A stretch of DNA of 64,000 nucleotides from Thiorhodovibrio frisius (GCF_033954835.1 NZ_CP121471.1:2226501-2290500); one strand, 5' to 3'; counted from the first letter of the stretch, positions 1 to 11,593 are shown. Translations and numbers: made by a program. Notes: generated by a model not told the origin, from the sequence alone.

Positions 1-84
1 GGGTACTTTTCCTGCAGCAGGGTTTGTTTCATTAGGAAGTCTCCAATCGGGTGGGTTTGTTGGGAAGGGGCGGATGACAATTGC

Positions 85-1110
85 CTAATGTCCGGGAAGA
101 CAAATGCTATGCTGGCCAATGGCAATAATGGTTCTAATGATCAGAAAACAGACCAGGGTTGTAACCACTATTAATAGGCCTGCGCCGAGATAACCATAGG
201 CCAGCTTGCTGCTCATCTCATAGAAGAGCAAGCTGGCGATGCAAATGGCCGCCAAGGGAAATGAGTAGGCCCACCACGACAGAAAGAATCCAAGTTTCGC
301 GAAGTGACGCACCTGGGTGAACAATAACAGGGTCAAGAAGAGCCCGCTGAAATACAAGAGCCGCGCGATGGTGTCGATGTCTGCAATTAGCCTGGTGTAG
401 GCAATGAAGCCAACGGCTGGCGGTGCGATGAGGATGAACAGCGTCGGCATGAGACGGTCGTCGATCGGGTTGTGAAACATGATGCGATAGAACGCAATGG
501 TCATCAGCATGCCCCAGAACACCATGCCAGTGCTGAAAAAGAACCATGAGATATCGCTGTATCCCAGCGGGACCCCGGCGACCGGGATTAACACATTGCC
601 GACTGCCGGAATGAACCAGGCGGGATTCATGTGATGCACCTCGAAGTGCTCATGGTGCATCCATACGCTCACAACGTAGAGCGTGAAGACCAAATGCAGC
701 GCAGTGCCCGCCATCCACAACGGGCGGCTGATGGCGGGATTAATGGCCAGAAAAGCAATGGCCAGCAGGAGCAGGCTGATTGAGATAGTCGGGAAGAAAT
801 TGAGCTTCACCGGGTGACGCAGTTCAGCGATTACCGCCTGGCGATGGAAGATGAGCTTGGCTGCATAAAAGAGACCAATCACCACAAAGATGGTTGAACT
901 GAAGCCAACCGTCCAGGGATTGATTCCGAGATCCCGCTCAAAGACGTGCTGGGCCTTTTCCCAGGCAATGGTCAGCCCGGTCAAGCCCATTACAATGGAA
1001 AAGAATGAAATCGGCATGAAGGACAGGCGGTCAGATGCCTGGTGATCCCCGGTGTTTTCTGCTGTTTGTGTTGGTGCCGGCGCCGATGATGAAACTGAGA
1101 TGGAGGTCAT
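85..1110 (-). CDS. SLAC1/TehA-family membrane channel or transporter
   Basis: A 341-residue integral membrane protein with about ten hydrophobic segments after a polar N-terminal tail of roughly 30 residues. The first helix (PISFFSIVMGLTGLTIAW) and the regularly spaced helices match the TDT/SLAC1 family, which includes TehA and C4-dicarboxylate or malate carriers and conducts small anions across the inner membrane. The length is normal for the family. It stands alone: the next gene, a secreted protein, is on the other strand. The substrate cannot be read from sequence; tellurite resistance, sulfite or organic-acid export are all possible. Confidence 0.82.
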   Translation of the reverse strand: MTSISVSSSAPAPTQTAENTGDHQASDRLSFMPISFFSIVMGLTGLTIAWEKAQHVFERDLGINPWTVGFSSTIFVVIGLFYAAKLIFHRQAVIAELRHPVKLNFFPTISISLLLLAIAFLAINPAISRPLWMAGTALHLVFTLYVVSVWMHHEHFEVHHMNPAWFIPAVGNVLIPVAGVPLGYSDISWFFFSTGMVFWGMLMTIAFYRIMFHNPIDDRLMPTLFILIAPPAVGFIAYTRLIADIDTIARLLYFSGLFLTLLLFTQVRHFAKLGFFLSWWAYSFPLAAICIASLLFYEMSSKLAYGYLGAGLLIVVTTLVCFLIIRTIIAIGQHSICLPGH

Positions 1111-1551
1111 GCTAAAGGCTCCATGGTAGATCCAAAATAACTGATCGCGATTCTAGGGATTAGCCTTGGGTTTGCAATGAAGATTCGCAATCCTCAGTTA
1201 CTCGGCAGATGGTGCAGAGCGGTCGCTGAGATCGTTGCGTGCCAGCAAGGGGAGCTGGCTACGACCATGGCGGGGGACTGCTGGTTGAGCCTGAAACTGC
1301 CGTGTTGCAAGTACCTCGGCTTGTGCCAGCACAGACCGGAGTCACAGATCCTCGAGGAGCTTGTGTCCGTTGGCGATCTGAGTGTTATCTACAAATCCCA
1401 GTGGCAGCTCGCCAACCCGCACCAATTGGCGTTTGGTGCTGACCAATAGGGGAATTGGGCTGTATTGTGCTAGCATTCGCGGCTGGTATGGGTAGAGGTT
1501 GGCATTAATATGGCTGTTTGTTTGGTTTGTTTTTTCTCAACGCAGAGGCTC
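1111..1551. other. Intergenic region with a doubtful 90-codon ORF
   Basis: Divergent gap between the channel gene and the secreted-protein pair, so promoters for both sides must lie here. A plus-strand frame from 1177 to 1449 is open for 90 codons. It has no convincing ribosome site, no signal peptide and no recognised motif, and a second frame is open over much of the same stretch, so I do not call it a gene. I see no RNA gene or repeat. Confidence 0.4.
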
Positions 1552-2571
1552 ATGCCGGGGCGTGGCAATGCGCGCATCGCAGCAGATGCTGTGCGCGGGT
1601 GTCGGCGAGGCCCGGCTGCGCTGCCGGCCTTGCTACTGATCGGCCTGGTACTCTTTGGCAGCGGCTGCGCAACCACCCCAACCGGGCCTGGTGGCTTTGG
1701 CGGGGTCAGCGGGCTGCCCAGCACCCTGCTGGGGGGGGCCAGCATTGACGAGGCCCGCTCGGTTGCCATGGCCGCGGCGCTCAGCAAGGGCTGGGATCTG
1801 GTTCCGGCGGATGGTCCGGCGGATGGATCTGACACTGAGCAACAAAGGTTGATTCTTGAGCGCAGCATTTCCCCTGCGTCACCGCAGGCGGTCGCGCTTG
1901 GCACGCTGCCTGGCGGGCCGGCGCCCAAGGTGCAGGTGGAGGCCGATTTGGTTGAGCGCGAGACTGGCACCGAGGTTGGCCTGCGCGCCTTTATGGTGGT
2001 AAACCCCGGCAGCGAGAGCGAGAAGCGCATTGAATATACCGATGACTTCGAGCAGGATCTGGCCGTTTCCTTAAGCGCCCTGCAAAGCGCCTGGCTGGCC
2101 ACTGAGCACCGTCTTGCCTCGCCTGCGCCGGTGCCAGAAGCGCCGGCAGCGCCCGCCCCGGATGACATCACCAGCCCTAGCGCGGCTGCTGCCATTGCGG
2201 CCTCTTCGGCTCCGGTCGAAACCACCGCCCAGGTCGCTGCGGATGTTGTTCCTTCAGAGGCGCCAGCGTCGGACCCGGGTCCGGTCCGGTCGGTTGCGGG
2301 GGGAACCAGCGCTGCGATGGCGCCCTCGGCACGCATCGGCGCTGACACCCAAAGCAGTGCATCAAACCCGATGCTGGTGCTCAATACCGGTGCCGGCACC
2401 TGGTCTTACTATGCCGAGCGGTTTGCCGAACAGCGCGGCTGCGAGCTGAGCGACAATGGCGCTGCCTTGTTGCGAAAAACCGCCTCTTTCGAGCTGCATG
2501 AAGTTGGCTGCCGCAATGGCGGCAATTTGCTGGTCAAATGCCAGGACGGCATTTGCCAGGCGATGCGGTAG
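1552..2571 (+). CDS. Probable lipoprotein, paralogue of the next gene
   Basis: Exported protein of unknown function. The start at 1552 puts a hydrophobic segment (ALPALLLIGLVLF) before a Cys in the context FGSGC, a weak lipobox; an ATG 14 codons upstream (1510) is also possible. The body has a first domain (residues about 60-185) with an alternating pattern like small outer-membrane-associated proteins, then an Ala/Pro/Ser-rich linker, then a C-terminal module of about 60 residues with the pattern YYAERFAEQRGC and four Cys. The downstream gene shows the same architecture (IDEARSVAMAAALSKGW here against IPRAKALALDAALMKGW there), so the two are tandem paralogues. No family name recognised. Confidence 0.7.
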   Translation: MPGRGNARIAADAVRGCRRGPAALPALLLIGLVLFGSGCATTPTGPGGFGGVSGLPSTLLGGASIDEARSVAMAAALSKGWDLVPADGPADGSDTEQQRLILERSISPASPQAVALGTLPGGPAPKVQVEADLVERETGTEVGLRAFMVVNPGSESEKRIEYTDDFEQDLAVSLSALQSAWLATEHRLASPAPVPEAPAAPAPDDITSPSAAAAIAASSAPVETTAQVAADVVPSEAPASDPGPVRSVAGGTSAAMAPSARIGADTQSSASNPMLVLNTGAGTWSYYAERFAEQRGCELSDNGAALLRKTASFELHEVGCRNGGNLLVKCQDGICQAMR

Positions 2572-2591
2572 TTGCTTCGCGATTCACCGGC

Positions 2592-3341
2592 ATGGCGTCC
2601 GCGTTCCCGTTTCTGCTGAGCCTATTGCTGCTGAGCCTGTTGCCCATGCTGACAGGCCCCGGCGCCCTTGCGGAATCCTCTAATCGCGCATACGAGGTTC
2701 CAAGCGTCTATCTTGATCAGGCCAATATTCCGCGCGCCAAGGCGCTGGCGCTGGATGCTGCGCTGATGAAGGGGTGGCAGGTGGCGGTGAGTGCGCCTGA
2801 CTATTCGATATTCGAGACCACGATTCGCGAAGAGAAAAACACGGCGGATGGCGACAGCGCGACCATCCCGGTGCTGCTGCGCATCCGTGCCGGTTTTGCG
2901 CGCGACGCCGGCGGGGTGCGCGTCTCCTTGACCGCAACGGAGATCCGTTTGCGAGGGACTGGAGCAGAGAGTCAGCGCGATGTCACCGACGACTATGGTG
3001 CCAATTTGCACAATGCCCTGGCTTCACTGCGTCGCCAGTGGGAAGATTTAGCTCTGGGGGGGCGTCGCAGTCGTGAAACCGAATCGCGTTCGCAACCCAC
3101 CCACGCTGTTGTGCGCGCGCCCGCCCGTGATCAGCCGCCGCCTGCGCGTGGTCAATGGTCTTACGAGGCAGAACAACTCGCCCGCCGGCATGGCTGTCAG
3201 GTGGATGATCGCGGGGCGATACTGCTCGGTGGTCGCGCCGACAGCCAGAGCGGCGGGCATGAAGTTTATCGCGTGAGTTGCAATAATCGCTCGGCACTCA
3301 TGGCGCGTTGCGACAGCGAGGGCTGTCGCATGGGGCCATAA
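2592..3341 (+). CDS. Secreted protein with C-terminal Cys module, paralogue of upstream gene
   Basis: About 249 residues. The start at 2592 gives a textbook signal peptide (hydrophobic core FLLSLLLLSLLPML, then ALA before the likely cleavage). An upstream in-frame ATG (2538) would overlap the previous gene and spoil the signal. The first domain follows the paralogue, and the C-terminal module (WSYEAEQLARRHGCQVDD, then VSCNN and CDSEGC) aligns with it, including the Cys positions, which suggests disulfides in the periplasm. It lacks the long Ala/Pro linker of its neighbour. The 20-base spacing suggests co-transcription. Function unknown. Confidence 0.72.
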   Translation: MASAFPFLLSLLLLSLLPMLTGPGALAESSNRAYEVPSVYLDQANIPRAKALALDAALMKGWQVAVSAPDYSIFETTIREEKNTADGDSATIPVLLRIRAGFARDAGGVRVSLTATEIRLRGTGAESQRDVTDDYGANLHNALASLRRQWEDLALGGRRSRETESRSQPTHAVVRAPARDQPPPARGQWSYEAEQLARRHGCQVDDRGAILLGGRADSQSGGHEVYRVSCNNRSALMARCDSEGCRMGP

Positions 3342-3414
3342 TCGGGATTGGCTGAAGAGTTCGCGGCAGCCCGCAGCTAGCCGGATTGGGACGGGTACCA
3401 GCCTTGGGACGGGG

Positions 3415-3798
3415 TCAGCCTTGGCTTGTGCGGCGTTTGAGCGTTAGCAAGACTTCCTCAAGCTCAAGGCGCACTTGATGGATAATTTGCGAGCTGTGAG
3501 ACACGTCCTGTTTGGCCGTGTCGCTTGAGAGCTGCTGGCGGGCACCGCCGATGGTAAAGCCATGATCGTAGAGCAGGCTGCGAATCTGGCGCACCATCAG
3601 CACGTCGTGGCGCTGATAGTAGCGCCTGTTGCCGCGGCGCTTAACCGGTTTAAGCTGGGGGAATTCTTGCTCCCAGTAGCGCAGGACGTGGGGTTTGACG
3701 TCGCAGAGTTCGCTCACTTCGCCAATGGTGAAGTAGCGCTTGCCGGGAATCGGCGGTAACTCTTCCTTACTGTCCTTACTGCTATTCAGTTCCGACAT
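3415..3798 (-). CDS. MerR-family transcriptional regulator (ihfA-linked)
   Basis: 127 residues with the MerR winged helix near the N-terminus: [20 protein letters not shown], then WEQEF and a RRGNRRYY wing. A short helical tail follows, with no metal-binding Cys cluster, so this is not a mercury or copper sensor. The start at 3798 overlaps the end of ihfA by 17 bases; an upstream start at 3924 would overlap ihfA extensively. In many gammaproteobacteria an orphan MerR gene of this type sits directly after ihfA. The effector is not known. It is the last gene of the thrS-to-merR run. Confidence 0.88.
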   Translation of the reverse strand: MSELNSSKDSKEELPPIPGKRYFTIGEVSELCDVKPHVLRYWEQEFPQLKPVKRRGNRRYYQRHDVLMVRQIRSLLYDHGFTIGGARQQLSSDTAKQDVSHSSQIIHQVRLELEEVLLTLKRRTSQG

Positions 3799-4078
3799 AG
3801 GCTTCGACCCGTGACTTGAGTTTTTGTCCGGGGCGGAAGGTGACCACGCGCCTGGCGGTGATGGGAATCTCCTCGCCCGTTTTGGGGTTGCGACCCGGGC
3901 GTTCCTTTTTTTCGCGCAGGTCAAAGTTGCCGAAACCGGATAACTTTACCTGCTCTCCGCGCTCAAGGGCGCTGCGGATTTCCTCGAAAAACATCTCCAC
4001 GACATCCTTGGCCTCGCGCTTGTTGAGACCAAGTTCTTCGTAAAGGTAATCCGCCATGTCGGCCTTGGTGAGTGCCAC
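3782..4078 (-). CDS. ihfA: Integration host factor subunit alpha
   Basis: 98 residues, the usual length for IHF alpha. It opens [18 protein letters not shown] and carries the DNA-intercalating arm with [17 protein letters not shown] bends DNA as an alpha-beta heterodimer and acts in recombination, sigma-54 promoters and CRISPR spacer acquisition. Its place right after pheT (4-base gap) is the conserved gammaproteobacterial arrangement. A perfect IHF consensus lies in the CRISPR leader of this same window (56500-56512), a plausible target. Confidence 0.97.
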   Translation of the reverse strand: MALTKADMADYLYEELGLNKREAKDVVEMFFEEIRSALERGEQVKLSGFGNFDLREKKERPGRNPKTGEEIPITARRVVTFRPGQKLKSRVEAYVGTE

Positions 4079-4082
4079 TGAG

Positions 4083-6464
4083 TTAACTCCTTAATCTGGC
4101 GCCCAGATCTTGTTTTAGCCGGTTTAGCACGCGCGTGACTGTCGTCTCCACGTCCTGATCTGTAAGTGTCTGAGAAGATGCTTGTAAAATCAATCCCAAA
4201 GCGACGCTTTTTCGCTCTGAATCAATTTTTTCGCCGGCATAGACATCAAACACCAGTGCCTCGCGCAGCCAGTCGCCGCCAGCGGCGCGGGCTGCGGCCT
4301 CGATTGCGGCACATGGAGTGGAGCGATCAACCAGCAGCGCGAGATCACGGCGGATGGACGGAAATTTGGACAGGGGCGAGAAGTTTGGCACGGCGCCATC
4401 AGCCAAGCCTGCAAGCCGCAGTTCAAACAGGTAGGTGGCATCAGGCAAGTCAAGCGCTTTGGCGACGCCCGGATGTAGCATGCCGATCCAGCCGAGCTCG
4501 GCACCGGCGCGCTCAATACGCGCACATTGTCCAGGATGCAGGGCCGGATGCGCGCCTGTCACCAGGCTGAACTCCGGCGCCCGGCCGGTCAGTGCCAGCA
4601 GGCTGTGCAGGTCGTTTTTCATGTGGTGAAAATCGACCGGCTGTGCGGCCATGCCCCATTGTTCTGGCATTACATCGCCGATGCCCAGGGCGGCGAGCAT
4701 GGGTTCCTGTAGCAGTCCCTGCTCGCCTTCGACACGAAAGCGCAGGCCAGTCTCAAACAGGCGCACCCGGTTCTGTTGGCGCGCCAGGTTTTGCTGCGCG
4801 GTTTGCAACAGTCCGGGCCACAGGCTGGTGCGCATCACCGACAGTTCGGCTGAGATAGGGTTGCTGAGCGCTAGTGCTTGCGTCTCGGGGTCGATCAGCG
4901 CCTGCTGGGCGGGGCTGATAAAGCTGTAGGTAACCGCTTCGAAGTAGCCGTTGCCGACGAGTCGCGCCCGTGCCTGGTCGAGGTCGAAATCCGCCTCGCG
5001 CGGGGCGCTCATGCGGGTGGCGGACTGGGACTGGCTGCGGGGGATGCGATCATACCCGTAGATGCGCCCAAGCTCGGCGATCAGGTCCGCTTCGCGGCGC
5101 AGGTCGAAGCGATGGCCCGGAACCTGCACCTGCCAGCCATCGGCTGCGGGTGCAAGCTGCAAGCCGAGCCGGGTCAGAATGTCTTCGACCTCGGTGGTCT
5201 GGAGTTCGATGCCGAGCAGACGGGGGATGCGATCAGGGCGCAGGCTGATAGAGGGGCGCTGTGGCAGTTCGGATTCGCTCCGCGCGGCCACCACCGGGCC
5301 GGGTGTGCCGCCGGCAATATCAAGCAAGAGGCTGGTGGCGCGTTCGATGGCGCGGACCTGCAATTCGGGATCGACGCCGCGCTCGAAACGGTGCGAGGCA
5401 TCTGTGTGAAGCCCATAGCGGCGAGCGCGCCCGGCGACAGCTTGGGGCGTGAAAAAGGCACTTTCAAACAGGATGTGCCGGGTGCTCTCCGAGACCGCTG
5501 TGGAGGCGCCGCCCATCACGCCGGCAAGGGCAATGGCGCCGCTGTCATCAGCGATGACCAGGGTATCCGGTTGGAGTTTGATCTGTTCGTCATTCAGCAG
5601 AGTCAGGGGTTCGCCGTCGCGCGCGAGGCGCACCTGAACCGCCCCGGTCAGGCGCTCGGCATCGAAGGCGTGCAGCGGCTGGCCGAGTTCGAGCAGCACA
5701 TAGTTGGTGACATCCACCACCGGGCTGATGGGGCGCAGACCGCAGCGGCGCAGGCGCTCCTGCATCCACAGTGGGGTCTGGGCCTTGGAGTCGATGTCGC
5801 GCACCAGGCGACAGACATAGTGCGGGCAGGCGTCGGTGGCACTGATCTCAAGCGGCCAGCGCTCGTCGCTGGCCGGCGCGACCGGGTCAAATGTAGGACC
5901 TGAGAGCGGCAGGCGGTTGATGACGCCGACCTCACGCGCCACGCCGGCCAGGCTCAGGCAGTCGCCGCGGTCGGGCGTTAGATCCAGCTCGATGGAATGA
6001 TCATCCAAGCCCATCCAGGCACGGAAGTCGTCGCCCACCGGGGCATGCTCCGGCAGCACCAGGATGCCCTCGGAAGATTCCGCCAGGCCGAGTTCGGAAG
6101 CCGAGCAGATCATGCCGAAGGATTCGACTCCGCGCAGTTTGGCTTTTTTGATTTTGAAATCGCCCGGCAGGCGGGCGCCAATCACCGCGACAGGCACCTG
6201 CTGCCCGGCGGCGACATTGGCCGCGCCACAGATGATTTGTAGCGGGGCGCCCTGACCGGCATCTACCTGGCACAGGCGCAGTTTGGCGGCGTCCGGATGC
6301 GGGTCGACGCTGAGCACCCGGCCGATGACCACACCGGTAAATTCACCCGCTACGGGCGCAAGCGCATCGACCTCAAGTCCGGCCATGCTGAGTTGATCAG
6401 TCAGCGTTTGGGTATCGATGGGTGGGTCGACCCATTCGCGCAGCCAGGCTTCGCTCAGTCGCAT
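4083..6464 (-). CDS. pheT: Phenylalanine-tRNA ligase beta subunit
   Basis: 793 residues, full length. Domain order visible: N-terminal segment [22 protein letters not shown]-type tRNA-binding domain (about 40-150), B3/B4 editing domain, B5 domain, catalytic-like core and a C-terminal FDX-ACB anticodon-recognition domain. With PheS it forms the cytosolic heterotetramer charging tRNA-Phe. It lies between pheS and ihfA on the minus strand in the standard order, with a 62-base gap to pheS. Confidence 0.97.
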   Translation of the reverse strand: MRLSEAWLREWVDPPIDTQTLTDQLSMAGLEVDALAPVAGEFTGVVIGRVLSVDPHPDAAKLRLCQVDAGQGAPLQIICGAANVAAGQQVPVAVIGARLPGDFKIKKAKLRGVESFGMICSASELGLAESSEGILVLPEHAPVGDDFRAWMGLDDHSIELDLTPDRGDCLSLAGVAREVGVINRLPLSGPTFDPVAPASDERWPLEISATDACPHYVCRLVRDIDSKAQTPLWMQERLRRCGLRPISPVVDVTNYVLLELGQPLHAFDAERLTGAVQVRLARDGEPLTLLNDEQIKLQPDTLVIADDSGAIALAGVMGGASTAVSESTRHILFESAFFTPQAVAGRARRYGLHTDASHRFERGVDPELQVRAIERATSLLLDIAGGTPGPVVAARSESELPQRPSISLRPDRIPRLLGIELQTTEVEDILTRLGLQLAPAADGWQVQVPGHRFDLRREADLIAELGRIYGYDRIPRSQSQSATRMSAPREADFDLDQARARLVGNGYFEAVTYSFISPAQQALIDPETQALALSNPISAELSVMRTSLWPGLLQTAQQNLARQQNRVRLFETGLRFRVEGEQGLLQEPMLAALGIGDVMPEQWGMAAQPVDFHHMKNDLHSLLALTGRAPEFSLVTGAHPALHPGQCARIERAGAELGWIGMLHPGVAKALDLPDATYLFELRLAGLADGAVPNFSPLSKFPSIRRDLALLVDRSTPCAAIEAAARAAGGDWLREALVFDVYAGEKIDSERKSVALGLILQASSQTLTDQDVETTVTRVLNRLKQDLGARLRS

Positions 6465-6526
6465 GGTGTTTGTCTTGTGTTAAGAATTGAGTGGGTGGCT
6501 GGTGGGAGCTGAATCATTGGGGTCGC

Positions 6527-7630
<1,104 letters not shown>

Positions 7631-7638
7631 TCAACCGA

Positions 7639-7670
7639 GTCAGGGAAAGGATTCGAGACCTTTCCCTGAC
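7639..7670 (-). promoter_or_regulatory. Perfect 12-bp hairpin in the pheST leader
   Basis: GTCAGGGAAAGG pairs perfectly with CCTTTCCCTGAC across an 8-base loop, between rplT and pheS. No U-run follows on the minus strand, so it is not an ordinary terminator. I find no Phe-rich leader peptide like pheM here. It may be an RNA-stability or processing element that sets pheST expression apart from the ribosomal genes. Confidence 0.55.
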
Positions 7671-7725
7671 CCTTGTGGTTGCAACCCTTGTGACTGGGTT
7701 TCTTGTTGCAGGGGCGCTTGACGCC

Positions 7726-8085
7726 TCAGGCGACGAGCGCACCCTTGGCCTGTTCGGCCAGTGCGGCGAAGGCGATCTCGTCATGATAGGCGATGTCGGC
7801 TAGCACCTTGCGGTCGATCTCAACGCCGGCCTTGTTCAGGCCATCCATCATGCGGCTGTAGGACAGGCCGTTCATGCGCGCGGCGGCATTGATACGGGCA
7901 ATCCAAAGCGTGCGGAATTGGCGCTTCTTCTGTCGGCGGTCGCGATAGGCGTACTGGCCCGCCTTGATGACTGCCTGTTTGGCGACCCGAAAGACCTTGC
8001 GTCGGGCACCGTAATAACCCTTGGCTTCGTCTAAGATTTTCTTGTGTTTGGCGTGTGCGGTAACGCCGCGTTTGACTCTAGGCAT
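7726..8085 (-). CDS. rplT: 50S ribosomal protein L20
   Basis: 119 residues, normal length. It opens [20 protein letters not shown] and has the typical basic stretch [21 protein letters not shown]20 binds 23S rRNA early in assembly and in many bacteria represses its own operon. It sits in the order infC-rpmI-rplT, 94 bases after rpmI. Confidence 0.98.
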   Translation of the reverse strand: MPRVKRGVTAHAKHKKILDEAKGYYGARRKVFRVAKQAVIKAGQYAYRDRRQKKRQFRTLWIARINAAARMNGLSYSRMMDGLNKAGVEIDRKVLADIAYHDEIAFAALAEQAKGALVA

Positions 8086-8179
8086 GGCCTCTCTCCGGAA
8101 ATAACGTCAGTGGTTGCGGGATGCGATGGCTGGCTGGCCTGAAGACGTGCCACAGGGGTTGTCTTCAAATCGACCCGTC

Positions 8180-8377
8180 TTAGCAGTAAGGCATCATCCG
8201 TCGCGCGGCGCGCTGATCGGCCTTGTGCAGACGATGTGACCCGCGGAGCTGACGCTTTCTCTTGGTGGCCTTCTTGGTCAGAATGTGGCGCCGATGGGAA
8301 GCGTTGCGTTTAAATCCGCCGCCAGCGGTGCGGGCAAAGCGTTTGGCCGCACCGCGATTGGTTTTGATTTTGGGCAT
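8180..8377 (-). CDS. rpmI: 50S ribosomal protein L35
   Basis: 65 residues beginning [20 protein letters not shown] and ending ARRMMPYC, standard for L35. The start at 8377 has TAAGGAG directly upstream; the frame runs open further upstream but would add 20 non-homologous residues. Component of the large ribosomal subunit, co-transcribed with rplT. Confidence 0.97.
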   Translation of the reverse strand: MPKIKTNRGAAKRFARTAGGGFKRNASHRRHILTKKATKRKRQLRGSHRLHKADQRAARRMMPYC

Positions 8378-8618
8378 TTTTATCTCCTTAGTCTTAATCC
8401 ATGCGGTGAGTTTGTTTGGGAGTTCGCTCCCAATCAAGACATTTGCATGGGTGGTTTATTGGCGGCAAAACGCGCGGAAGCCCGTTCCCGCGGGCCGCTG
8501 TTAGTGGGTATCCGTCGGTCGCTGGAGGTTAGTCTCCGGCAGCATTGTCTTTGCGGAGAATGCTCTGAGGGGTGTTGTCCGGTTTGGGGAACCCATCCCC
8601 CGTGCCGGCCCTCTGCCT

Positions 8619-8641
8619 GCTATTACTGATAAGGTAATAGC
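8619..8641. other. Perfect 8-bp inverted repeat between infC and rpmI
   Basis: GCTATTAC and GTAATAGC flank a 7-base loop in the 287-base gap between infC and rpmI. This gap is unusually long for the operon. On the minus strand the hairpin falls just after the infC stop, without a T-run. It could be an RNA processing or ribosomal-protein binding site; nothing else recognisable is in the gap. Confidence 0.4.
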
Positions 8642-8664
8642 TGATGGCGATTGGCATCATGGTG

Positions 8665-9183
8665 CTACTTTTTCTTAGGCCCCAGAACCATCACCATCTG
8701 CCGCCCTTCCATCTGCGGCTGCTGCTCGACCACGCTGAGGTCAGCAAGATCCTTTTCGACCCGTTGCAGTAATTCAAGGCCGAGTTCACGGTGGGCATGC
8801 TCGCGTCCGCGAAATCGCATCGTGACCTTGGCTTTATCGCCTTCTTGCAGAAAGCGGATCAGGTTTCTGATCTTGACTTTGTAGTCGCCCTCGTCCGTAC
8901 CAGGGCGAAATTTCATCTCCTTGACCTGAACTTGCTTTTGCTTTTTCTTGGCTTCGGATTTTTTCTTTTTCTGGTCGAACAGGAAGCGGCCAAAATCCAT
9001 CAGCCGACAAACCGGCGGTTCGGCATTTGGATCGATTTCGACCAAGTCAAGGGTTTCTTCGGTCGCTCGGGTCATGGCCGTCTGCAGGTCGACGACACCG
9101 ATCTGGTCTCCATCCGCGCCGATCAGTCGGACTTCCGGGACTGTGATTTCTTCGTTAACGCGGTTACGTTTTGGCGCAGCGAT
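8665..9183 (-). CDS. infC: Translation initiation factor IF-3, AUC start
   Basis: Start chosen at ATC (9183): GAGGAGGAG lies 7 bases upstream and the protein from there ([20 protein letters not shown], 172 residues) matches IF-3 length and N-terminus. infC famously begins with a rare AUU-type codon that lets IF-3 repress its own translation; AUC fits that rule. Motifs [17 protein letters not shown] and [11 protein letters not shown] are diagnostic. The frame stays open upstream through a tandem repeat that would encode repeated SQFL, which I regard as untranslated leader. Confidence 0.93.
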   Translation of the reverse strand: MAAPKRNRVNEEITVPEVRLIGADGDQIGVVDLQTAMTRATEETLDLVEIDPNAEPPVCRLMDFGRFLFDQKKKKSEAKKKQKQVQVKEMKFRPGTDEGDYKVKIRNLIRFLQEGDKAKVTMRFRGREHAHRELGLELLQRVEKDLADLSVVEQQPQMEGRQMVMVLGPKKK

Positions 9184-9198
9184 AGTGGAACTCCTCCT

Positions 9199-9306
9199 CA
9201 GAAATTGGCTCAGAAATTGGCTCAGAAATTGGCTCAGAAATTGGCTCAGAAATTGGCTCAGAAATTGGCTCAGAAATTGGCTCGCAAACTGGCTCGCAAA
9301 TCGGCC
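9199..9306. repeat. 12-bp tandem repeat in the infC leader
   Basis: Seven perfect tandem copies of CAGAAATTGGCT (plus-strand reading), followed by two degenerate copies (CGCAAACTGGCT, CGCAAATCGGCC). The array lies directly upstream of the infC ribosome site, between thrS and infC. The period is a multiple of three, so copy-number changes would keep any reading frame. Such an array in the leader of an autoregulated gene could tune expression by slippage. Confidence 0.9.
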
Positions 9307-9428
9307 CAGCAATTGTTAGGTGTTAGTCGTTCGCAGAAAATTACCTGACCCTTCGGATGCAGCTGTCGATGGCGGATGCGGGTGTAAAGCCAGGCGTGAC
9401 TGCTCTGTCCGCAGCTAACCGGACGACG

Positions 9429-11342
9429 TCAGCGCCGTTCGCGAACATCGCCAACGAGCTGTTCGGCAAAAGACTCAACCGACAGGCTGCCGAGATCTTG
9501 GCCGTTACGATCCCGCACGGCGAAGCTGGCATTTTCCACCTCGCGATCACCGACGACCAGCAGGTAGGGTATCTTCTGGAGCGTGTGCTCGCGGATTTTA
9601 AAGCCGATCTTCTCGTTTCTCAAGTCCGAGATGACGCGGAATCCCTTGTCATGCAAGACTTTCGTGGTCTGGGTGACGGTTTCGGCCTGGCGATCGGTAA
9701 TATTCATGATCACCGCCTGCACGGGCGCGAGCCAGACGGGCAGGGCGCCAGCGTAATGTTCGATCAGAATGCCGATGAAGCGCTCCATGGAGCCTAAGAT
9801 GGCACGATGGATCATCACCGGGGTCTGCTTGCTGTTGTCCTCGGCGATGTAATGGGCGTCGAGCCGCCCAGGCATGGAGAAATCCACCTGAATGGTGCCG
9901 CACTGCCAAGTGCGCCCGATGCTGTCGCGCAGGGTGAACTCAATCTTGGGTCCATAAAAGGCGCCTTCGCCAGGCTGTACGCGGAACTCAAGCCCCTTGT
10001 CGCGCAGAGACTGATCCAGCGCCGCCTCGCCCTTGTCCCATAACTCATCGGAGCCCACGCGCTTTTCAGGGCGCAGTGAGAGCGCCAGATCAATCTGCTC
10101 GAAGCCGAAGTCCCGATAGGTCTCGAACACCATGTCGATCAGGGTCGCGACCTCGGCCTGGAGCTGGTCCTCGGTGCAAAAGACATGGGCGTCGTCTTGC
10201 GTAAAGCGGCGCGCGCGCATCAGCCCGTGCAGGGTGCCCGAGGGCTCGCTGCGATGCACCACGCCGAACTCGGCCAGTTTCAGCGGCAGGTCACGATAGC
10301 TGCGCAGGCCTTGATTATAGAGCTGAATATGGCCGGGGCAGTTCATCGGCTTGATGGCATAGTCGCGCTCATCAAGCTGGGTGGTGAACATGTCGTCGGC
10401 AAACTTCTCCCAGTGTCCGGAGCGCTCCCATAGAGATCGATCCAGCACCTGAGGTGTTTCGACTTCTTCGTAGCCGTATTCGTCGAGCTTCTCGCGCATG
10501 TACTGCTCGACCAGCCGATAGACCGTCCGGCCCTTGTGGTGCCAGAAAGCCATGCCCGGAGCTTCGTCCTGAAAGTGGAACAGATCAAGCTGGCGCCCGA
10601 GCTTGCGATGATCGCGCTTCTCGGCTTCCTCCAGGCGGTGCAGATAGCCCTTCAGCTCCTTCTTATCGCGCCAGGCGGTGCCATAGATGCGCTGCAGCAT
10701 GGGGTTGCGCGAGTCGCCGCGCCAATAGGCCCCGGCCACCTTGGTCAGCTTGAAGCCATCGCCGAGCTTGCCGGTGCTCGGCAGATGCGGCCCGCGACAG
10801 ACATCGAACCAGTCGCCCTGGCGATAGATGGAAACTTCCTCGCCTTCAGGGATGATGTCGTTGATGATCTCGACCTTGTAGGTCTCGCCCAGTTCACCGA
10901 AGACGCGCTTGGCTTCCTCGCGATCAAGGACTTCGCGCTCGATGGGCAGATCGCGCTTGACGATCTCCTTCATGCGCGCCTCAATGGCGGTCAGATCTTC
11001 GGGTGTGAAAGGCTGCTCGCGCGCAAAGTCGTAATAGAAGCCGTTTTCGATAGCTGGGCCGATGGTGACCTGGGTGCCGGGATACAGCTCTTGCACCGCT
11101 TGGGCCATCACATGGGCGGCATCGTGGCGCAGCAGTTCGAGGGCGTCCTCGTCACGGCGAGTGATGATGGCGATTGCGGCATCGTCGCTGACCACAAAGC
11201 CAAGATCAACCTCGCGGCCATTGACGCGCCCGGCGAGCGCGGCCTTGGCGAGACCCGGGCCGATGTCTTCAGCAATGGCCTGGATGCTGAGCGGCGCGTC
11301 AAAGCGGCGCTCGGAGCCATCGGGGAGCCTGATCAGGGGCAT
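9429..11342 (-). CDS. thrS: Threonine-tRNA ligase
   Basis: 637 residues from the start at 11342 ([20 protein letters not shown]). The open frame extends 37 codons upstream, but those residues do not fit the family. Order: TGS domain, HxxxH editing site ([17 protein letters not shown]), class II core with KPMNCPGH (zinc Cys) and a C-terminal anticodon-binding domain. Charges tRNA-Thr in the cytosol. First gene of the infC operon, as in other gammaproteobacteria. Confidence 0.97.
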   Translation of the reverse strand: MPLIRLPDGSERRFDAPLSIQAIAEDIGPGLAKAALAGRVNGREVDLGFVVSDDAAIAIITRRDEDALELLRHDAAHVMAQAVQELYPGTQVTIGPAIENGFYYDFAREQPFTPEDLTAIEARMKEIVKRDLPIEREVLDREEAKRVFGELGETYKVEIINDIIPEGEEVSIYRQGDWFDVCRGPHLPSTGKLGDGFKLTKVAGAYWRGDSRNPMLQRIYGTAWRDKKELKGYLHRLEEAEKRDHRKLGRQLDLFHFQDEAPGMAFWHHKGRTVYRLVEQYMREKLDEYGYEEVETPQVLDRSLWERSGHWEKFADDMFTTQLDERDYAIKPMNCPGHIQLYNQGLRSYRDLPLKLAEFGVVHRSEPSGTLHGLMRARRFTQDDAHVFCTEDQLQAEVATLIDMVFETYRDFGFEQIDLALSLRPEKRVGSDELWDKGEAALDQSLRDKGLEFRVQPGEGAFYGPKIEFTLRDSIGRTWQCGTIQVDFSMPGRLDAHYIAEDNSKQTPVMIHRAILGSMERFIGILIEHYAGALPVWLAPVQAVIMNITDRQAETVTQTTKVLHDKGFRVISDLRNEKIGFKIREHTLQKIPYLLVVGDREVENASFAVRDRNGQDLGSLSVESFAEQLVGDVRERR

Positions 11343-11593
11343 GGAAAAATCCTTGGGGTAACAGTGGTGGCCGATACGCGGGGCCACTTGAAAGAAACAG
11401 AAGGGGTTTAGCTGAACAGAGCGGGCTTGACGAAACTGAACGGCGAAAGCCAAAATGAAAAAACCGCCAGCCTCTCAATCCGCAAACTGACCGGCGACGA
11501 CAGCCATGCGGCTGACGGGGCGCTCGGCGGTGCGGAATCAGATGGACTGACGGCGTCTCAAGCAGATAGCCCGACGGCGTTCTGATAAGGAAT

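Noticed and set aside
1177-1449. Possible small gene before the secreted-protein pair
   Set aside because: No ribosome site, a competing open frame over much of the same region and no recognisable motif.
4878-5903. Plus-strand frame of 341 codons within pheT
   Set aside because: Antisense to pheT, which is unambiguous; no independent motif or ribosome site.
9183-9312. N-terminal extension of IF-3 with seven SQFL repeats
   Set aside because: The strong GAGGAGGAG site and homology begin at the ATC codon; the extension would be unprecedented for IF-3.
10536-11411. Plus-strand frame of 291 codons within thrS
   Set aside because: Antisense shadow of a conserved gene in GC-rich DNA.
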